Assembly (NCBI GenBank): GCA_947441615.1
Contig: CANEUH010000013.1
Location: forward strand, 41,148-105,147
Origin: Bacteriovoracaceae bacterium
GTDB taxonomy: Bacteria; Bdellovibrionota; Bacteriovoracia; Bacteriovoracales; Bacteriovoracaceae
Length of the DNA: 64,000 nucleotides
Direction of reading: 5' to 3'
Positions 36,344 to 45,404 of this stretch are shown piece after piece (the stretch's first letter is position 1; each line of letters starts with the position of its first letter). A program made the position numbers and the translations under genes. The notes under the pieces were generated by a model. It had not been told where the DNA came from. It saw only the letters and a program-made list of their open reading frames with translations, and did no database searches.

Positions 36344-36532
36344 ATGACAACGACTGATAAAAAGCCAGAAGTATTTAAATCTGAATCCTCAATACTCTCT
36401 CATCCAATACAAAAGCCAAAACCAAATCAGGCCATGTTCCCTACGTGGTTTTTGATTGTAACTTTGTTCGTTTGCTTTTTCGTTTTAAAGGGATTTATTT
36501 ATCTAAAAGATACAAAAAGACACGGAAAATAG
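36344..36532 (+). CDS. small single-span membrane protein, 62 aa
   Basis: Not recognised as a family. About 30 polar residues are followed by one hydrophobic helix (TWFLIVTLFVCFFVLKGFIYL) and a short basic tail. GAGGAAA lies before the ATG. As last gene of the oxidase operon, with its stop 25 bp before the terminator, it is a plausible accessory subunit. Confidence 0.65.
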   Translation: MTTTDKKPEVFKSESSILSHPIQKPKPNQAMFPTWFLIVTLFVCFFVLKGFIYLKDTKRHGK

Positions 36533-36554
36533 ATTTTTATCTTATAAACATAGA

Positions 36555-36596
36555 AGATCCCCTTGAGAGCGAATACTCCCAAGGGGATTTTTTTTA
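36555..36596 (+). terminator. terminator of the oxidase operon
   Basis: ATCCCCTTG and CAAGGGGAT form a 9-bp stem with a further GAG/CTC pairing inside the loop, followed by eight T residues. It ends the operon that starts at 29135. The stop of the MerR/B12 gene on the other strand abuts it. Confidence 0.88.
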
Positions 36597-37547
36597 AGAT
36601 TTAGTTTTTGTAGAAAGTTCAGCGAGTTTTTGGTCTAGCATTTCGAGATGTCCAAAAGTTGTGACTCTTGCCTCTCTCAATGTACTCATATTGAGATTTG
36701 ATACAGATCCACCTACCCAAATCTCTGTCTCGGATGGAATCAGTTTTCTCATGGTATAACATACATCATTAATGTTTTTGTTTCTGGAAGCATAGGCCGG
36801 ACTGAAGGCCATCAGCACCACATCGGACTTCGTCGCCCTTGCGGCATCAGCGATTGATTCCTCAGGAAGATCTTCCCCGAGGTAGACAAAGTTCAATTGG
36901 TGCTCGGCCATAAGTAAACTGGCCAGCATGAGTCCAATCGAGTGGTGCTCTCCTTTTGGTGTCGCGAGAGTGATTTTAATTTTATTAGAGTTTTCGCTTC
37001 GATAGTGTTGAGCAATTCTTCGACCGATAAAAAACTTCGTGATCGCAGAGAGAGTATGTTCCTGGGCAATATTCATTTTACCAGAATGAACGTACTCACC
37101 AACTTTTCTAAATAATGCTGCCACAACTTCTAGAGCAAAATCTTTACAGGTGAGATCCATCGAAGCTTTGTTTAATTCGTGGGTCAGAATGTCGAGCTTC
37201 CAGGCATGAAGGGCCATAAACAAGTTATTTAAGTATGTTTTTGGCTCAATTAAACTCTTTGAAACAGAAACCACAGGAACATTTCCAAAACTTTTCCCAT
37301 TAGTCATTTTGTCCAACAGGGTTTCAAGTTCGGTGTCCGGTAAATTTGCAATTAATGAAATTGAGTTACCTAAAGAAGAGAGTTTTCCCAACATGAGAAG
37401 CCGGTTTAACTCAAGCTCTGAATAGAGTCTTCTACCGTTGTCAGAACGACTTGGCTTAATTGCCCCGTACCTCTTTTCCCAAGCACGGATACAATGTGTT
37501 GAAAGACCACACAATTGGGATACTGTTTGAATGTTGTAGTACTTCAT
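36594..37547 (-). CDS. MerR-type regulator with cobalamin-binding domain (CarH/LitR-like)
   Basis: Three parts in order: a MerR winged-helix (YYNIQTVSQLCGLSTHCIRAWEKRYG, residues 3-29), a four-helix bundle (about 100-180) and a B12-binding Rossmann domain (about 185-300) with the base-off motif E200-x-H202-x-x-G205 and YLGEDLPEES. CarH-type photoreceptors use a W-x9-EH motif in the bundle to cap adenosylcobalamin; here the EH (163-164) is kept but the Trp is Val153. It may therefore bind a different cobalamin or respond differently to light. Two 11-bp direct repeats overlap its own promoter, suggesting autorepression. No carotenoid genes are nearby. Confidence 0.88.
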   Translation of the reverse strand: MKYYNIQTVSQLCGLSTHCIRAWEKRYGAIKPSRSDNGRRLYSELELNRLLMLGKLSSLGNSISLIANLPDTELETLLDKMTNGKSFGNVPVVSVSKSLIEPKTYLNNLFMALHAWKLDILTHELNKASMDLTCKDFALEVVAALFRKVGEYVHSGKMNIAQEHTLSAITKFFIGRRIAQHYRSENSNKIKITLATPKGEHHSIGLMLASLLMAEHQLNFVYLGEDLPEESIADAARATKSDVVLMAFSPAYASRNKNINDVCYTMRKLIPSETEIWVGGSVSNLNMSTLREARVTTFGHLEMLDQKLAELSTKTKS

Positions 37548-37586
37548 AAAACACCTCTCTTATAGGTGTCTCACTAAACGGCTTTA

Positions 37587-37624
37587 TCTATAATAGACAA
37601 AAGGTTCTTGTTCAATCTTTGTTC
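37587..37624 (-). promoter_or_regulatory. promoter with 11-bp operator repeats for the MerR/B12 gene
   Basis: On the minus strand, TTGAAC (37610-37615) and TATAGA (37587-37592) are spaced by 17 bp. Two direct copies of TTGTTC (plus strand 37608-37613 and 37619-37624), exactly 11 bp apart, cover the -35 element, with a weaker third copy one period further. CarH-type repressors are known to bind 11-bp-spaced direct repeats over a -35 region. Confidence 0.5.
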
Positions 37625-37682
37625 ATGTCTAGTCTACTCTAAAGTTGGACAAGAAACATGGAAAAACATCATAAGATATTGA

Positions 37683-38015
37683 TTACTCGTCGAACGAGCG
37701 CTTACCACCACGTTTAAAGCCACCTTCTCGGTTTCCTCCAAAGCGGTTTCCACCTTGAGGTCTTTCGGGCCTAGGATTGGCCTCAGTTACCTTTATAGCA
37801 CGTCCATCGACCTCTTTCCCATTTAGCTCCTTCATGGCCTTAGAGGCAAGCTCATCGCTCGCCATTTCGACAAAGGCAAACCCTTTAGAGCGACCAGTTT
37901 CCATATCGATTATGACTTTAGCAGATGTCACTTCACCGATTCGGCGAAACACCTCTTCAAGTTCAGCTGACTTTAAGGAATAAGAAAGATTACCTACATG
38001 TAAACGTTTACCCAT
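37683..38015 (-). CDS. RRM-type RNA-binding protein, 110 aa
   Basis: A single RNA recognition motif: RNP2 is LHVGNLSYS and RNP1 is RSKGFAFVEM, with both aromatic contact residues. The C-terminal 25 residues are Gly/Arg-rich (GGNRFGGNREGGFKRGG), like cold-inducible RNA-binding proteins of cyanobacteria and proteobacteria. The start is the ATG at 38015, because GAGGGGGA lies about 8 bp upstream; an in-frame TTG at 38033 sits within that site. It binds RNA in the cytoplasm; targets are unknown. Confidence 0.92.
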   Translation of the reverse strand: MGKRLHVGNLSYSLKSAELEEVFRRIGEVTSAKVIIDMETGRSKGFAFVEMASDELASKAMKELNGKEVDGRAIKVTEANPRPERPQGGNRFGGNREGGFKRGGKRSFDE

Positions 38016-38153
38016 AAAAATCGTCCCCCTCAAAAAACTTCAAAAAGTAAAATATTATAACTTTCTCAAATTTTGAATTCCACTAGAAATCTTGTCGATG
38101 CTCCTCAATTATGAGATATAGCACGCCGTATAAATTTGTCTAAGGATTTCATC

Positions 38154-39908
38154 ATGACTCAAAAAACCATCATTCTTGGTAAAGATGCTGCATTAGAAGA
38201 CACGATTTCACGATTAAGAAAGCTTCTACTTGATTGGGGATTTGATGTAGAGGAAGCCTCTTGGCTAAACCCTGTTCCCAATGTGTGGTCTGTGCATATA
38301 CGTGATCGGTATTGCCCATATCTTTTCACTAACGGAAAAGGTGTTACTAAAGAAGCTGCTCTGGCCTCTGCACTTGGTGAATTTTTTGAAAGACTAAACT
38401 GTAATTACTTTTTTGCTGATTTTTATCTTGGTGAAAAAATCGCTAACTCTGATTTTGTTCATTACCCTAATGAAAAATGGTTTAAGTTTACAGATGATAA
38501 AATGCCTCAGGGTCTCATGAACGAATCCCTCTGGAATTTCTACGATTCTGAGCGGGAACTTAATCCTTCAAAATTAGTTGATACCAATTCTGGCCACGCT
38601 GAAAGAGGAATATGTGCTCTTCCCTATGAAAGAGTCTCTGATCATAAAACCTATTATATACCTATGAATATTGTAGGGAATCTTTATGTTTCAAACGGGA
38701 TGTCAGCAGGCAATACAAAAACGGAAGCGAGAGTTCAGGCCCTGTCTGAGGTTTTTGAACGATCGATCAAAAATAAGATTCTCTCTGAGGGTATTTCTCT
38801 TCCAAATATCCCACAAGAGGTTCTCAATCGTTATCCAAAAGTCGTAGAGGCGATCGCTGAACTAGAGGCGAACGGTTACCCTATTATTTGTAAAGACGCT
38901 TCTTTAGGTGGAAATTATCCCGTCATTAATGTGACTTTATTAAACCCAAGTGAGGGGACTGCGTTTGCTTCTTTTGGAGCTCACCCGAAGTTTCAAATTG
39001 CTTTAGAAAGAACTCTCACTGAATTACTTCAAGGAAGAAGATTAGATCAACTCAATGTTTTTTCTCCGCCAAGTTTTGAACTTGAGGACGTAAGTGATCA
39101 TTTAAATATTGAGGCACATTTTATTGATTCAAATGGACTCATTCATTGGAATTTCTTTAAAGAGACGGCCGACTTCCAATTTTCTGATTGGAATTTCGGT
39201 GGAGGAACGACTCAATCTGAATACGATGCCATGATCGACATTTTTCATAAAATGGAAAAAGACGTTTATGTTATGGACTTTGAACACCTCAATGTTTACG
39301 GCTGCCGTATTCATGTTCCTGGCATGTCAGAGATTTATCGACCAGAGGATTTGGCCTGGGATAACAATAACGCTGCAGTTCCATTTAGAAAAAGAATTCT
39401 AGGGTGCCATGAGCTCTCTCATGACGAGATGCTGGAGCTTCATGACGAGCTCGAAGAAGCGGGCTACGATGATATGCTACTTCTCTCTCACGCGATTGGA
39501 GTTATTCCAGATGCAGGTGAAGTTTGGGCCGACATTAGAATGGGTGAATTCAAAGCGATGCTTTCTTTAGGAGCTAAACACCACGAACTATCAAAAGCTG
39601 GAATTGACTGGTGCCTACACTTTGCTCCACTAAAACCTCAAAGAAAACTTCTCTATCTTTGCCTTCAAACGCTTCTTCAAATAGAGATGGATGATAACTT
39701 AAACACAAATGATTTCCTTCCTACGATTGAAAAGATGTATGGGAAAGAGTTGGTTGAAAGAGCTCAACACTTAATTGATGGACACGAAAAGTTTGATGGA
39801 TTGCATGAGTCTGATTTAAATTTAACTGGATTTAAAATGCATCAAAAGCTTATCACTTCTTATGAGAAGCTCCAAAAAGCGAAGAAAATCTGGTCTGAAA
39901 AAAAATAA
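38154..39908 (+). CDS. ycaO: YcaO, RimO-associated cyclodehydratase-like protein
   Basis: A 584-aa protein collinear with E. coli YcaO, which assists RimO in methylthiolation of ribosomal protein S12 and has an ATP-dependent YcaO fold. Shared segments include LGKDAALED, EASWLNPVPNVWSVHIRD, FTNGKGVTKEAALASALGEF, GNLYVSNGMSAGNT and EVFER. The C-terminal TPR-like part is present too. The start is ATG 38154, with AAGGA 7 bp upstream; the in-frame TTG at 38136 overlaps that site. No peptide substrate or RiPP genes are adjacent, which favours the S12 role. Confidence 0.95.
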   Translation: MTQKTIILGKDAALEDTISRLRKLLLDWGFDVEEASWLNPVPNVWSVHIRDRYCPYLFTNGKGVTKEAALASALGEFFERLNCNYFFADFYLGEKIANSDFVHYPNEKWFKFTDDKMPQGLMNESLWNFYDSERELNPSKLVDTNSGHAERGICALPYERVSDHKTYYIPMNIVGNLYVSNGMSAGNTKTEARVQALSEVFERSIKNKILSEGISLPNIPQEVLNRYPKVVEAIAELEANGYPIICKDASLGGNYPVINVTLLNPSEGTAFASFGAHPKFQIALERTLTELLQGRRLDQLNVFSPPSFELEDVSDHLNIEAHFIDSNGLIHWNFFKETADFQFSDWNFGGGTTQSEYDAMIDIFHKMEKDVYVMDFEHLNVYGCRIHVPGMSEIYRPEDLAWDNNNAAVPFRKRILGCHELSHDEMLELHDELEEAGYDDMLLLSHAIGVIPDAGEVWADIRMGEFKAMLSLGAKHHELSKAGIDWCLHFAPLKPQRKLLYLCLQTLLQIEMDDNLNTNDFLPTIEKMYGKELVERAQHLIDGHEKFDGLHESDLNLTGFKMHQKLITSYEKLQKAKKIWSEKK

Positions 39909-39910
39909 CT

Positions 39911-39940
39911 TTAGAAAGCTCCTTCGGGAGCTTTCTTATT
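39911..39940. terminator. terminator of ycaO
   Basis: GAAAGCTCC (39913-39921), a TTCG tetraloop and GGAGCTTTC (39926-39934), then TTATTCT. The stem with an ultra-stable TTCG loop lies 4 bp after the ycaO stop; the opposing gene's stop lies at its edge, so it may serve both directions. Confidence 0.8.
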
Positions 39941-41444
39941 CTAACTCCACTGACGAGGATCCCTCTAAGGATTGAAACTTCTCACTAAGGAACTTAAAAT
40001 AAACTTCTTTTTTTAGTTGTAACGTTTTAATTAAAGAATGAATCACTGCTGGCTCTTTAACAAACAAAAGCCCCATTTCTCCTCGCATTTTATCCCAAGG
40101 TTGTTTAATAAGTTCATTAAGTTTTGCCATGACTTTTTTAAGGTTTTTATCTTTTCTGCAACTAAGTTTCTCCAACTCGCATCGATTTTTTAAATGTTCT
40201 TCTAGATCTAGGAGTTGATGATCTTCAAGAGACGTAATTTCTTTCTTTGAAAAGTGAATACCAATTTGAGAAACAACTGATCCAAATTTTGTATCCTCTG
40301 GTGCTCTTCTATTAAATCCCTTTACTCCGATGATTCTTCCTTTCGAAATAAATCGCTCGTCAACCACATCTTCATTCGTTCTATTCATCTCACTTGACCA
40401 AATAACGACCATCCCCTCATCCGTTTGATAAACAAAATCTTGAAGATTTCTCAATGGGGTGAAAAATCCTTTATTTCTAGATCCTGTAAAATCAAGCTTC
40501 GTCTCTTGTCCATCTTCGTTAAGGTCATAGTGACCTCTGTCCTTTATCTTTCCAATAATGGAAGGAATTCCGATATAAAAATGACTATCCTTTCCATTCC
40601 AAGTTAATTTTTGATTCCTTGATGGAAGACGTGATTGAACAAAACTAATTTCTCCATTGAGAGCTCTTTTAAATAATTCATGGTGCTGAGTGTTTTTTAG
40701 ATTTAGATTAAATTCCACTGAAAATCTATTACCTTGAAAATTGGCAAAGTCTGCTCTTGCGAGGATTGGACCAATTGCAATTTGACGGCGCTTTAAATCC
40801 TCTTCAGTGATGACAAGTTTTATTGTATCTATTGATGTTTTTTTCATCTCAACAATGAATTGATTCTGAATCCCTATAGAGGCAGAAGCTATTTCGGCCA
40901 CTGACATGTTGACCCCAGCAAATAATGAGATTCCGCCGTAGGTTTGAAAAAGTCCTGAGTCCTCTAAATTCCACCTTTCTAATTCAGCTAATTTTTTAGG
41001 CATAGAAAAGGCCAGAGACTTATCTTCCTTAGAATTTTTATATCTTATGATCGTTTGCATCGCCCCTTTATACGGAACAACTCCAAGAGAAAAAGTTGAT
41101 TTCATTAAAGCGGTAAGACCCATTCCCAATTCAACTCTAATGCGCTTCACTTCAATCCAACCAAGCTCTTTTTGGATCGGATAAAAGTTGAAACGGTTAA
41201 GAACGACGGGTTGAGAGTATTGAATCACAGCACGATTAAGACCAGTTTGAAGGGCCGGACTAAAAGATAATAAGTTGGTTCCACCATTTCCAAAAAATGA
41301 AAACTCACCAGCAGTATTTACTGATATCGGTAGATTATAGGGATTTCCGGCAGTGGTTTGTGTTGTAAGAAATCGAACATCGAGCGAATCCTGAGCGGAA
41401 ACAATCTTGGAGACGAAAAGCAAAAAACACAAAATATATTTCAT
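39936..41444 (-). CDS. secreted protein of unknown function, 502 aa
   Basis: Not recognised. The signal peptide MKYILCFLLFVSKIVSA is cleaved before QDSLD. The mature sequence has many alternating strands (AVIQYSQPVVLNRFNFYP, VKRIRVELGMGLTAL, GISLFAGVNMSVAEIASASIG), suggestive of a beta-sandwich or barrel, followed by a Lys/Glu-rich helical C-terminus of about 110 residues. One segment, GHYDLNEDGQETKLDF, resembles an EF-like calcium loop. It is a single gene between two terminators. Confidence 0.68.
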   Translation of the reverse strand: MKYILCFLLFVSKIVSAQDSLDVRFLTTQTTAGNPYNLPISVNTAGEFSFFGNGGTNLLSFSPALQTGLNRAVIQYSQPVVLNRFNFYPIQKELGWIEVKRIRVELGMGLTALMKSTFSLGVVPYKGAMQTIIRYKNSKEDKSLAFSMPKKLAELERWNLEDSGLFQTYGGISLFAGVNMSVAEIASASIGIQNQFIVEMKKTSIDTIKLVITEEDLKRRQIAIGPILARADFANFQGNRFSVEFNLNLKNTQHHELFKRALNGEISFVQSRLPSRNQKLTWNGKDSHFYIGIPSIIGKIKDRGHYDLNEDGQETKLDFTGSRNKGFFTPLRNLQDFVYQTDEGMVVIWSSEMNRTNEDVVDERFISKGRIIGVKGFNRRAPEDTKFGSVVSQIGIHFSKKEITSLEDHQLLDLEEHLKNRCELEKLSCRKDKNLKKVMAKLNELIKQPWDKMRGEMGLLFVKEPAVIHSLIKTLQLKKEVYFKFLSEKFQSLEGSSSVELE

Positions 41445-41519
41445 GCCGAAATAGTAGCTAAAATTGGATTTCTAAGGAGAAATTGAAGGAAGATAAGTAA
41501 AAATTATCTGCCAAATAAA

Positions 41520-41546
41520 AGAGGGGGCCCAAATCCCCCTCTTTTT
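41520..41546. terminator. bidirectional-type hairpin terminator
   Basis: AGAGGGGG (41520-41527), a 7-nt loop, CCCCCTCT (41535-41542) and then TTTT. On the minus strand the hairpin is followed by TTTATTT, so it can end the peptidase transcript that stops at 41594. Confidence 0.75.
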
Positions 41547-41593
41547 AATGACCCAACAAAGATGGCAGGAAATACTTCTGCCGTCATTGGGGA

Positions 41594-42943
41594 CTACAAA
41601 ATTAGTTGTCTCTCAGAATCTGTAAGCGCCTTATGAGTTTCCTCTTCAACGCCCAAGTCTTTACTTTCAGGTGAATTTTCACCCCAGATATAGGTATTAA
41701 AGGCTTCAGTGAGGTCAAGCCCTGAAAAGAACTCGAGATTGTTTTTAAAATGTTCCTGAGTAATCACTGTGTGTTTGTAGGCCTGAAAGTACCCTCTTAA
41801 GAAAGCTTTAAGTCCACCCATGTCTTGAAACCTATAATCCAAGTAGGCCATGAACTCTCTTCCTAAGGCGTATGCCCTCGAATCAGTGTTCCTTTTATAA
41901 GCAGATCCCTTACCTAGATTACTTCCAGCAAAAACCGGTAATGGCTTTCTTTGGTATCCATAATCGCGCCAGCTTGCAATCGCTTCGTCAATCCAACCTG
42001 AGTTTCCATTGGCCGGCATGACTCCTTTTGCAAAATAAGAGTGAAGCATTTCATGATCCAAGGCCGCAAGCGAAGTTTGAGTAGCAGCAGCATGCTCCAT
42101 CCCACCTGTTCCAGGAAACGTTTCATAGGCGACGAGACCATCATGTCCCCATGGACCGTAGTCGGCCTCAAGTTCCTTAAAAATTTTCTCAGCTTCGTTT
42201 TTAAATTTTTTCGGTGTTGACCACCAAGAAGTATAAACAGTCACCGGAAGACTACGACCATCAATCGATTTATAAGTAAAATCAATTCTCTTTTTTTGAC
42301 CCTTAGGAGTTATGTGAAGATAAGGACAAGAGACTGTAAAATATTCTGGGAAAGTCACTTCAAATGAATTTGGTGATGTTGATACAACTTTTCCATTTGT
42401 ATAAATATCTTGTTTCGCTTTTTTTGTTCCAGCGAATTTTAGATTTAATTTAATTTGATACTGATCAAATTCAAAATTAGAAGGAACATATTGCTCAAGA
42501 AACATTCTATTTTTTAAATCTCTAATCCAGAAAGCACTTGAGACAGTCTTAGAGAATAGGTTGTATCTTACATTTTCAGAGAAAGAACTCTCCATTTCTA
42601 ATGTGTGTTCACCTTGAGAAACGACTGCATCTAATTTTCGAATAGGAGTTCCATCTGGAAGAACTTCATCTAAAACTGAAACCGGATTGCCATCAATTTT
42701 TACGTTCTTAGGATTTGGAATCAAATCAAAAACGGGACTCCCTTCCTTATCGCTAAAAAACTTAATGGTCGATTTAACTTTGGTTTTTTTCCAGAGCACA
42801 TTATAAGTAATGTCGTACTTAGCCGTCTTAAAATCAACAAAGATGGCCCTTCCAGTTTTGGTATCAAAATCTGGGGGCGCTAGGTGTAGATTAGCAAAAG
42901 CGGTAGAAGTAAATAGTAGAGAGACGAATAAGATCTTCTTCAT
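41594..42943 (-). CDS. secreted M1-like metallopeptidase
   Basis: The signal peptide MKKILFVSLLFTSTAFA is followed by an N-terminal beta domain of about 210 residues and a gluzincin catalytic domain. The zinc motif is HEMLHSYFAKGV (H-E-x-x-H) with the third ligand Glu in GWIDEAIASW, 22 residues after the second His. GTGGMEHAA upstream corresponds to the substrate-binding GxMEN loop of M1 aminopeptidases. At 449 aa it is shorter than full M1 enzymes and lacks their C-terminal helical domain. It cleaves peptides in the periplasm or outside the cell. It is followed on the operon's upstream side by a C26-type gene 5 bp away. Confidence 0.82.
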   Translation of the reverse strand: MKKILFVSLLFTSTAFANLHLAPPDFDTKTGRAIFVDFKTAKYDITYNVLWKKTKVKSTIKFFSDKEGSPVFDLIPNPKNVKIDGNPVSVLDEVLPDGTPIRKLDAVVSQGEHTLEMESSFSENVRYNLFSKTVSSAFWIRDLKNRMFLEQYVPSNFEFDQYQIKLNLKFAGTKKAKQDIYTNGKVVSTSPNSFEVTFPEYFTVSCPYLHITPKGQKKRIDFTYKSIDGRSLPVTVYTSWWSTPKKFKNEAEKIFKELEADYGPWGHDGLVAYETFPGTGGMEHAAATQTSLAALDHEMLHSYFAKGVMPANGNSGWIDEAIASWRDYGYQRKPLPVFAGSNLGKGSAYKRNTDSRAYALGREFMAYLDYRFQDMGGLKAFLRGYFQAYKHTVITQEHFKNNLEFFSGLDLTEAFNTYIWGENSPESKDLGVEEETHKALTDSERQLIL

Positions 42944-42948
42944 TTCAA

Positions 42949-43788
42949 TTATTTCCTATTAGACGTTTTATATTCACAAGCTTTGGTAAGTAGCCACTTA
43001 AAAATCGGAACACTTGTTCCAGTGAATGACCTTTCTGGGTGATACTGAACACCTAAGGCCGGACGATGAGTGTACTCAATAGACTCAGCAATTTTTCTAT
43101 CATTAGAAAATGCTGTGACACGAGTGTTGGGATACTTTGAGCGATTTTCAAAATAATAAGGGACTCGAATCCCTTGATGATGAAATTTAAAGCCTCTAAA
43201 AGAGTCACTCGAATAAATACTTTCTAAAAGAGAGTCACTTCCGACCTCGACTGAAATTTTATCTAATTTATTGTATCTATTTTGGATGCCTAATTCCTTT
43301 TTTAGATCTAGGTAAAGGGGAATCCCCTCAGCAACTGACATCATCTGTAGCCCTCGGCAAACACCCAAGAGAGGGAGATTTTTAAACTTCTCTTCTTTTG
43401 AATATGTTTGGACAAGAGAATATTCGAACGGATCCCTCTCCTCGCCCTCTTTAGAAAAGTTAACCAAGTTTAAATTCTTTTCTGTGTATTCTCGAAGCTC
43501 TTGCGAAACCGAACCAAGATAAAACTTAGGGTTAATGTCGGCACCACCAGGAATCAAGATGGCATCCACCTCACTCATCGCCTTTTTAAGGTCCGGCTTT
43601 TGATGAAGGTGAACAAACTCGGTTGAATATCCCATCATCCAAGAGGTCATAATAATTCTAAAGCGGTAAAAGAAATCACAATCGTGAGAACATCCGACCT
43701 TTATCACTTGTCCTTTTGGAAGCTCGCAAGCGAATGAAGGAAGAGAGAGAAATAATCCGAAAGTGAGTACAAAAATTTTAATCATCAT
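42949..43788 (-). CDS. periplasmic class I glutamine amidotransferase-like hydrolase (C26 family)
   Basis: The signal peptide MMIKIFVLTFGLFLSLPSFA leads to a 260-residue class I glutamine amidotransferase domain. The nucleophile elbow is LGVCRGLQMM, and the catalytic His and Glu are in GVQYHPERSF. ILIPGGADINPKFY matches the gamma-glutamyl-GABA hydrolase (PuuD, peptidase C26) branch. Export of such a protein is unusual and suggests it trims gamma-glutamyl bonds outside the cytoplasm. It starts an operon with the M1-like peptidase gene. Confidence 0.82.
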   Translation of the reverse strand: MMIKIFVLTFGLFLSLPSFACELPKGQVIKVGCSHDCDFFYRFRIIMTSWMMGYSTEFVHLHQKPDLKKAMSEVDAILIPGGADINPKFYLGSVSQELREYTEKNLNLVNFSKEGEERDPFEYSLVQTYSKEEKFKNLPLLGVCRGLQMMSVAEGIPLYLDLKKELGIQNRYNKLDKISVEVGSDSLLESIYSSDSFRGFKFHHQGIRVPYYFENRSKYPNTRVTAFSNDRKIAESIEYTHRPALGVQYHPERSFTGTSVPIFKWLLTKACEYKTSNRK

Positions 43789-43836
43789 CCCTTTATTTTA
43801 TAGGAGTCCACTTTTTGGCTCCAGACTGAGCAAATT

Positions 43837-44940
43837 CTACTCTCTTAAAAACCTGATTAACCCAACTCCTAAAAGAGTTTTTGGGTGATCCGCGTCAGTG
43901 AGAGTTGCTTGTAAGTAAACGTTTCCTTTCTGATCGAGACCTGGTGCACCATAAAAAATCGCATCACGCTGCTCGTAATAAACCCTGGCATCCCCTCGAT
44001 CGGTTTTAACAATGTCACCCTGCGAGATGAGTTTTCTAAATGGCTTATCATCCATGACATAAACAGCTTTCTGACCTTCAAAGTCCTCGCCTCTAACAAC
44101 CAGTATGTCGCCCAATAATTTTGGTGAAAAGAAATCAAATTTTGAAAGCTCAACCCCTTCAGTCGCAACAACTTTAACAACTCTGTCTTGAATCAAAAGA
44201 AGTGAATTTTTTTTGCCATCATTGGCAATCACTAAAACTTTATTCTGATCGACACTCATTTGATGACGAAAACTTACCCAAAGGGAACTAGGATTCGCAT
44301 CTTTGTCCTCAAGAACAACTCTCCAGGTTCCATCAAAAATCCACAGGCGATCTGGAGAAGACTCATTCAGATTAATCTCACGGGTCTTAATGGCAATTTC
44401 TCCATGGGGCCCAATTTGCGGAGTAAAAATATAAGAAACATTTGAAGAAAAAAGTGGAGAGATTTCATTATTTTTCCATGTCCATAAACTAGGACTGTCT
44501 TCTTTTAGTTTGAAGAAAAATGAGTCCCGACTAAGAGGAAGAAAACTATCGGTTGGACTACTCATCGTGCTTAAATTTTTTATTTCAATTTTCTCTAGCG
44601 TTTCTCCAGCTAAGTAAGAGCGAATCGCAGAGTATTCACTAAACTCATACCAACTCACCCTATTAAAAGAGAGTTGTGGTTTCGAGAATAAATGCTCTTC
44701 CTCTGAACGAGTCATGACTTCAAATCCCTTATCGCTCCATTCAGCAACAAGTGAACCTTCACTATCCAAGCAATTCATATAAATCTTTGAATTCAATGCG
44801 ACTGGCTCACCACTAAAGCACCAGAGATTATTGGGCGCATTCCAGGCATCGTCATACATGAACCGAGCGACTAATTGTGGCTTAGAAAAATTCGCAAACA
44901 CAGACATGGGAATAATTGAGAGCAATAAAAGAAATTTCAT
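43837..44940 (-). CDS. secreted protein, probably a beta-propeller, 367 aa
   Basis: The signal peptide MKFLLLLSIIPMSVFA is clear. The mature part repeats a pattern of short strands with Trp or Tyr/Asp turns (LNSKIYMNCLDSEGSLVAEW, SPSLWTWKNNEISPLF, PDRLWIFDGTWRVVLED, NKVLVIANDGKKNSLLLI, QKAVYVMDDKPF), as in WD- or Kelch-like propellers. There is no catalytic motif and I recognise no named family. It is a single gene between the C26 and globin genes. Confidence 0.65.
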   Translation of the reverse strand: MKFLLLLSIIPMSVFANFSKPQLVARFMYDDAWNAPNNLWCFSGEPVALNSKIYMNCLDSEGSLVAEWSDKGFEVMTRSEEEHLFSKPQLSFNRVSWYEFSEYSAIRSYLAGETLEKIEIKNLSTMSSPTDSFLPLSRDSFFFKLKEDSPSLWTWKNNEISPLFSSNVSYIFTPQIGPHGEIAIKTREINLNESSPDRLWIFDGTWRVVLEDKDANPSSLWVSFRHQMSVDQNKVLVIANDGKKNSLLLIQDRVVKVVATEGVELSKFDFFSPKLLGDILVVRGEDFEGQKAVYVMDDKPFRKLISQGDIVKTDRGDARVYYEQRDAIFYGAPGLDQKGNVYLQATLTDADHPKTLLGVGLIRFLRE

Positions 44941-45028
44941 TCTTTTATTTTACCTGCTCTTTTAAAAGAGAGTTCTGACCTTTTCTTACTGTAGGCGCCA
45001 AAGCTTTTTTGTCGGGATTCTAAGATTA

Positions 45029-45403
45029 TCAACTGCGCCCTTCAGTGAGCATTTGAACAACATTTTTAAAGGCTTCCATCAGATGAAGTTGTAAACTTTG
45101 ACTGATGGTGGATAATTGAAGGGCTTCATTCATACAATAAAGCCACTGCTCTCCTTCCCTTTTACCAATATTAAACGGAAAGTGCCGCATTCTAAGTCGT
45201 GGATGACCATATTTTTCGAGATAGAGTTGAGGTCCACCCGTCCAACCCGAAAGAAAAGCTTTTAACTTTTCTCCTGATTCTTTTAAATCTTTTCCAGCGT
45301 GAGTTTCAAAACACTCCCTGGCCTTTGGATCATGACTCATGATCTGATAAAAATCATCGACTAGTTTGTTAATGACCTCTTCACCACCTAACTCTTGATA
45401 CAT
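45029..45403 (-). CDS. truncated haemoglobin, group II type
   Basis: A 124-aa 2-on-2 globin. It starts MYQELGGEEVINKLVDDFY and has the proximal-His segment GHPRLRMRHFPFNIGKRE and the C-terminal WLYCMNEAL with the conserved Trp-G8. It binds oxygen or nitric oxide in the cytoplasm. I place the start at ATG 45403, two bases after the upstream gene's stop, as this is the family's normal beginning; a GTG at 45442 would add 13 residues and overlap that gene. Confidence 0.88.
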   Translation of the reverse strand: MYQELGGEEVINKLVDDFYQIMSHDPKARECFETHAGKDLKESGEKLKAFLSGWTGGPQLYLEKYGHPRLRMRHFPFNIGKREGEQWLYCMNEALQLSTISQSLQLHLMEAFKNVVQMLTEGRS

Positions 45404-45404
45404 G

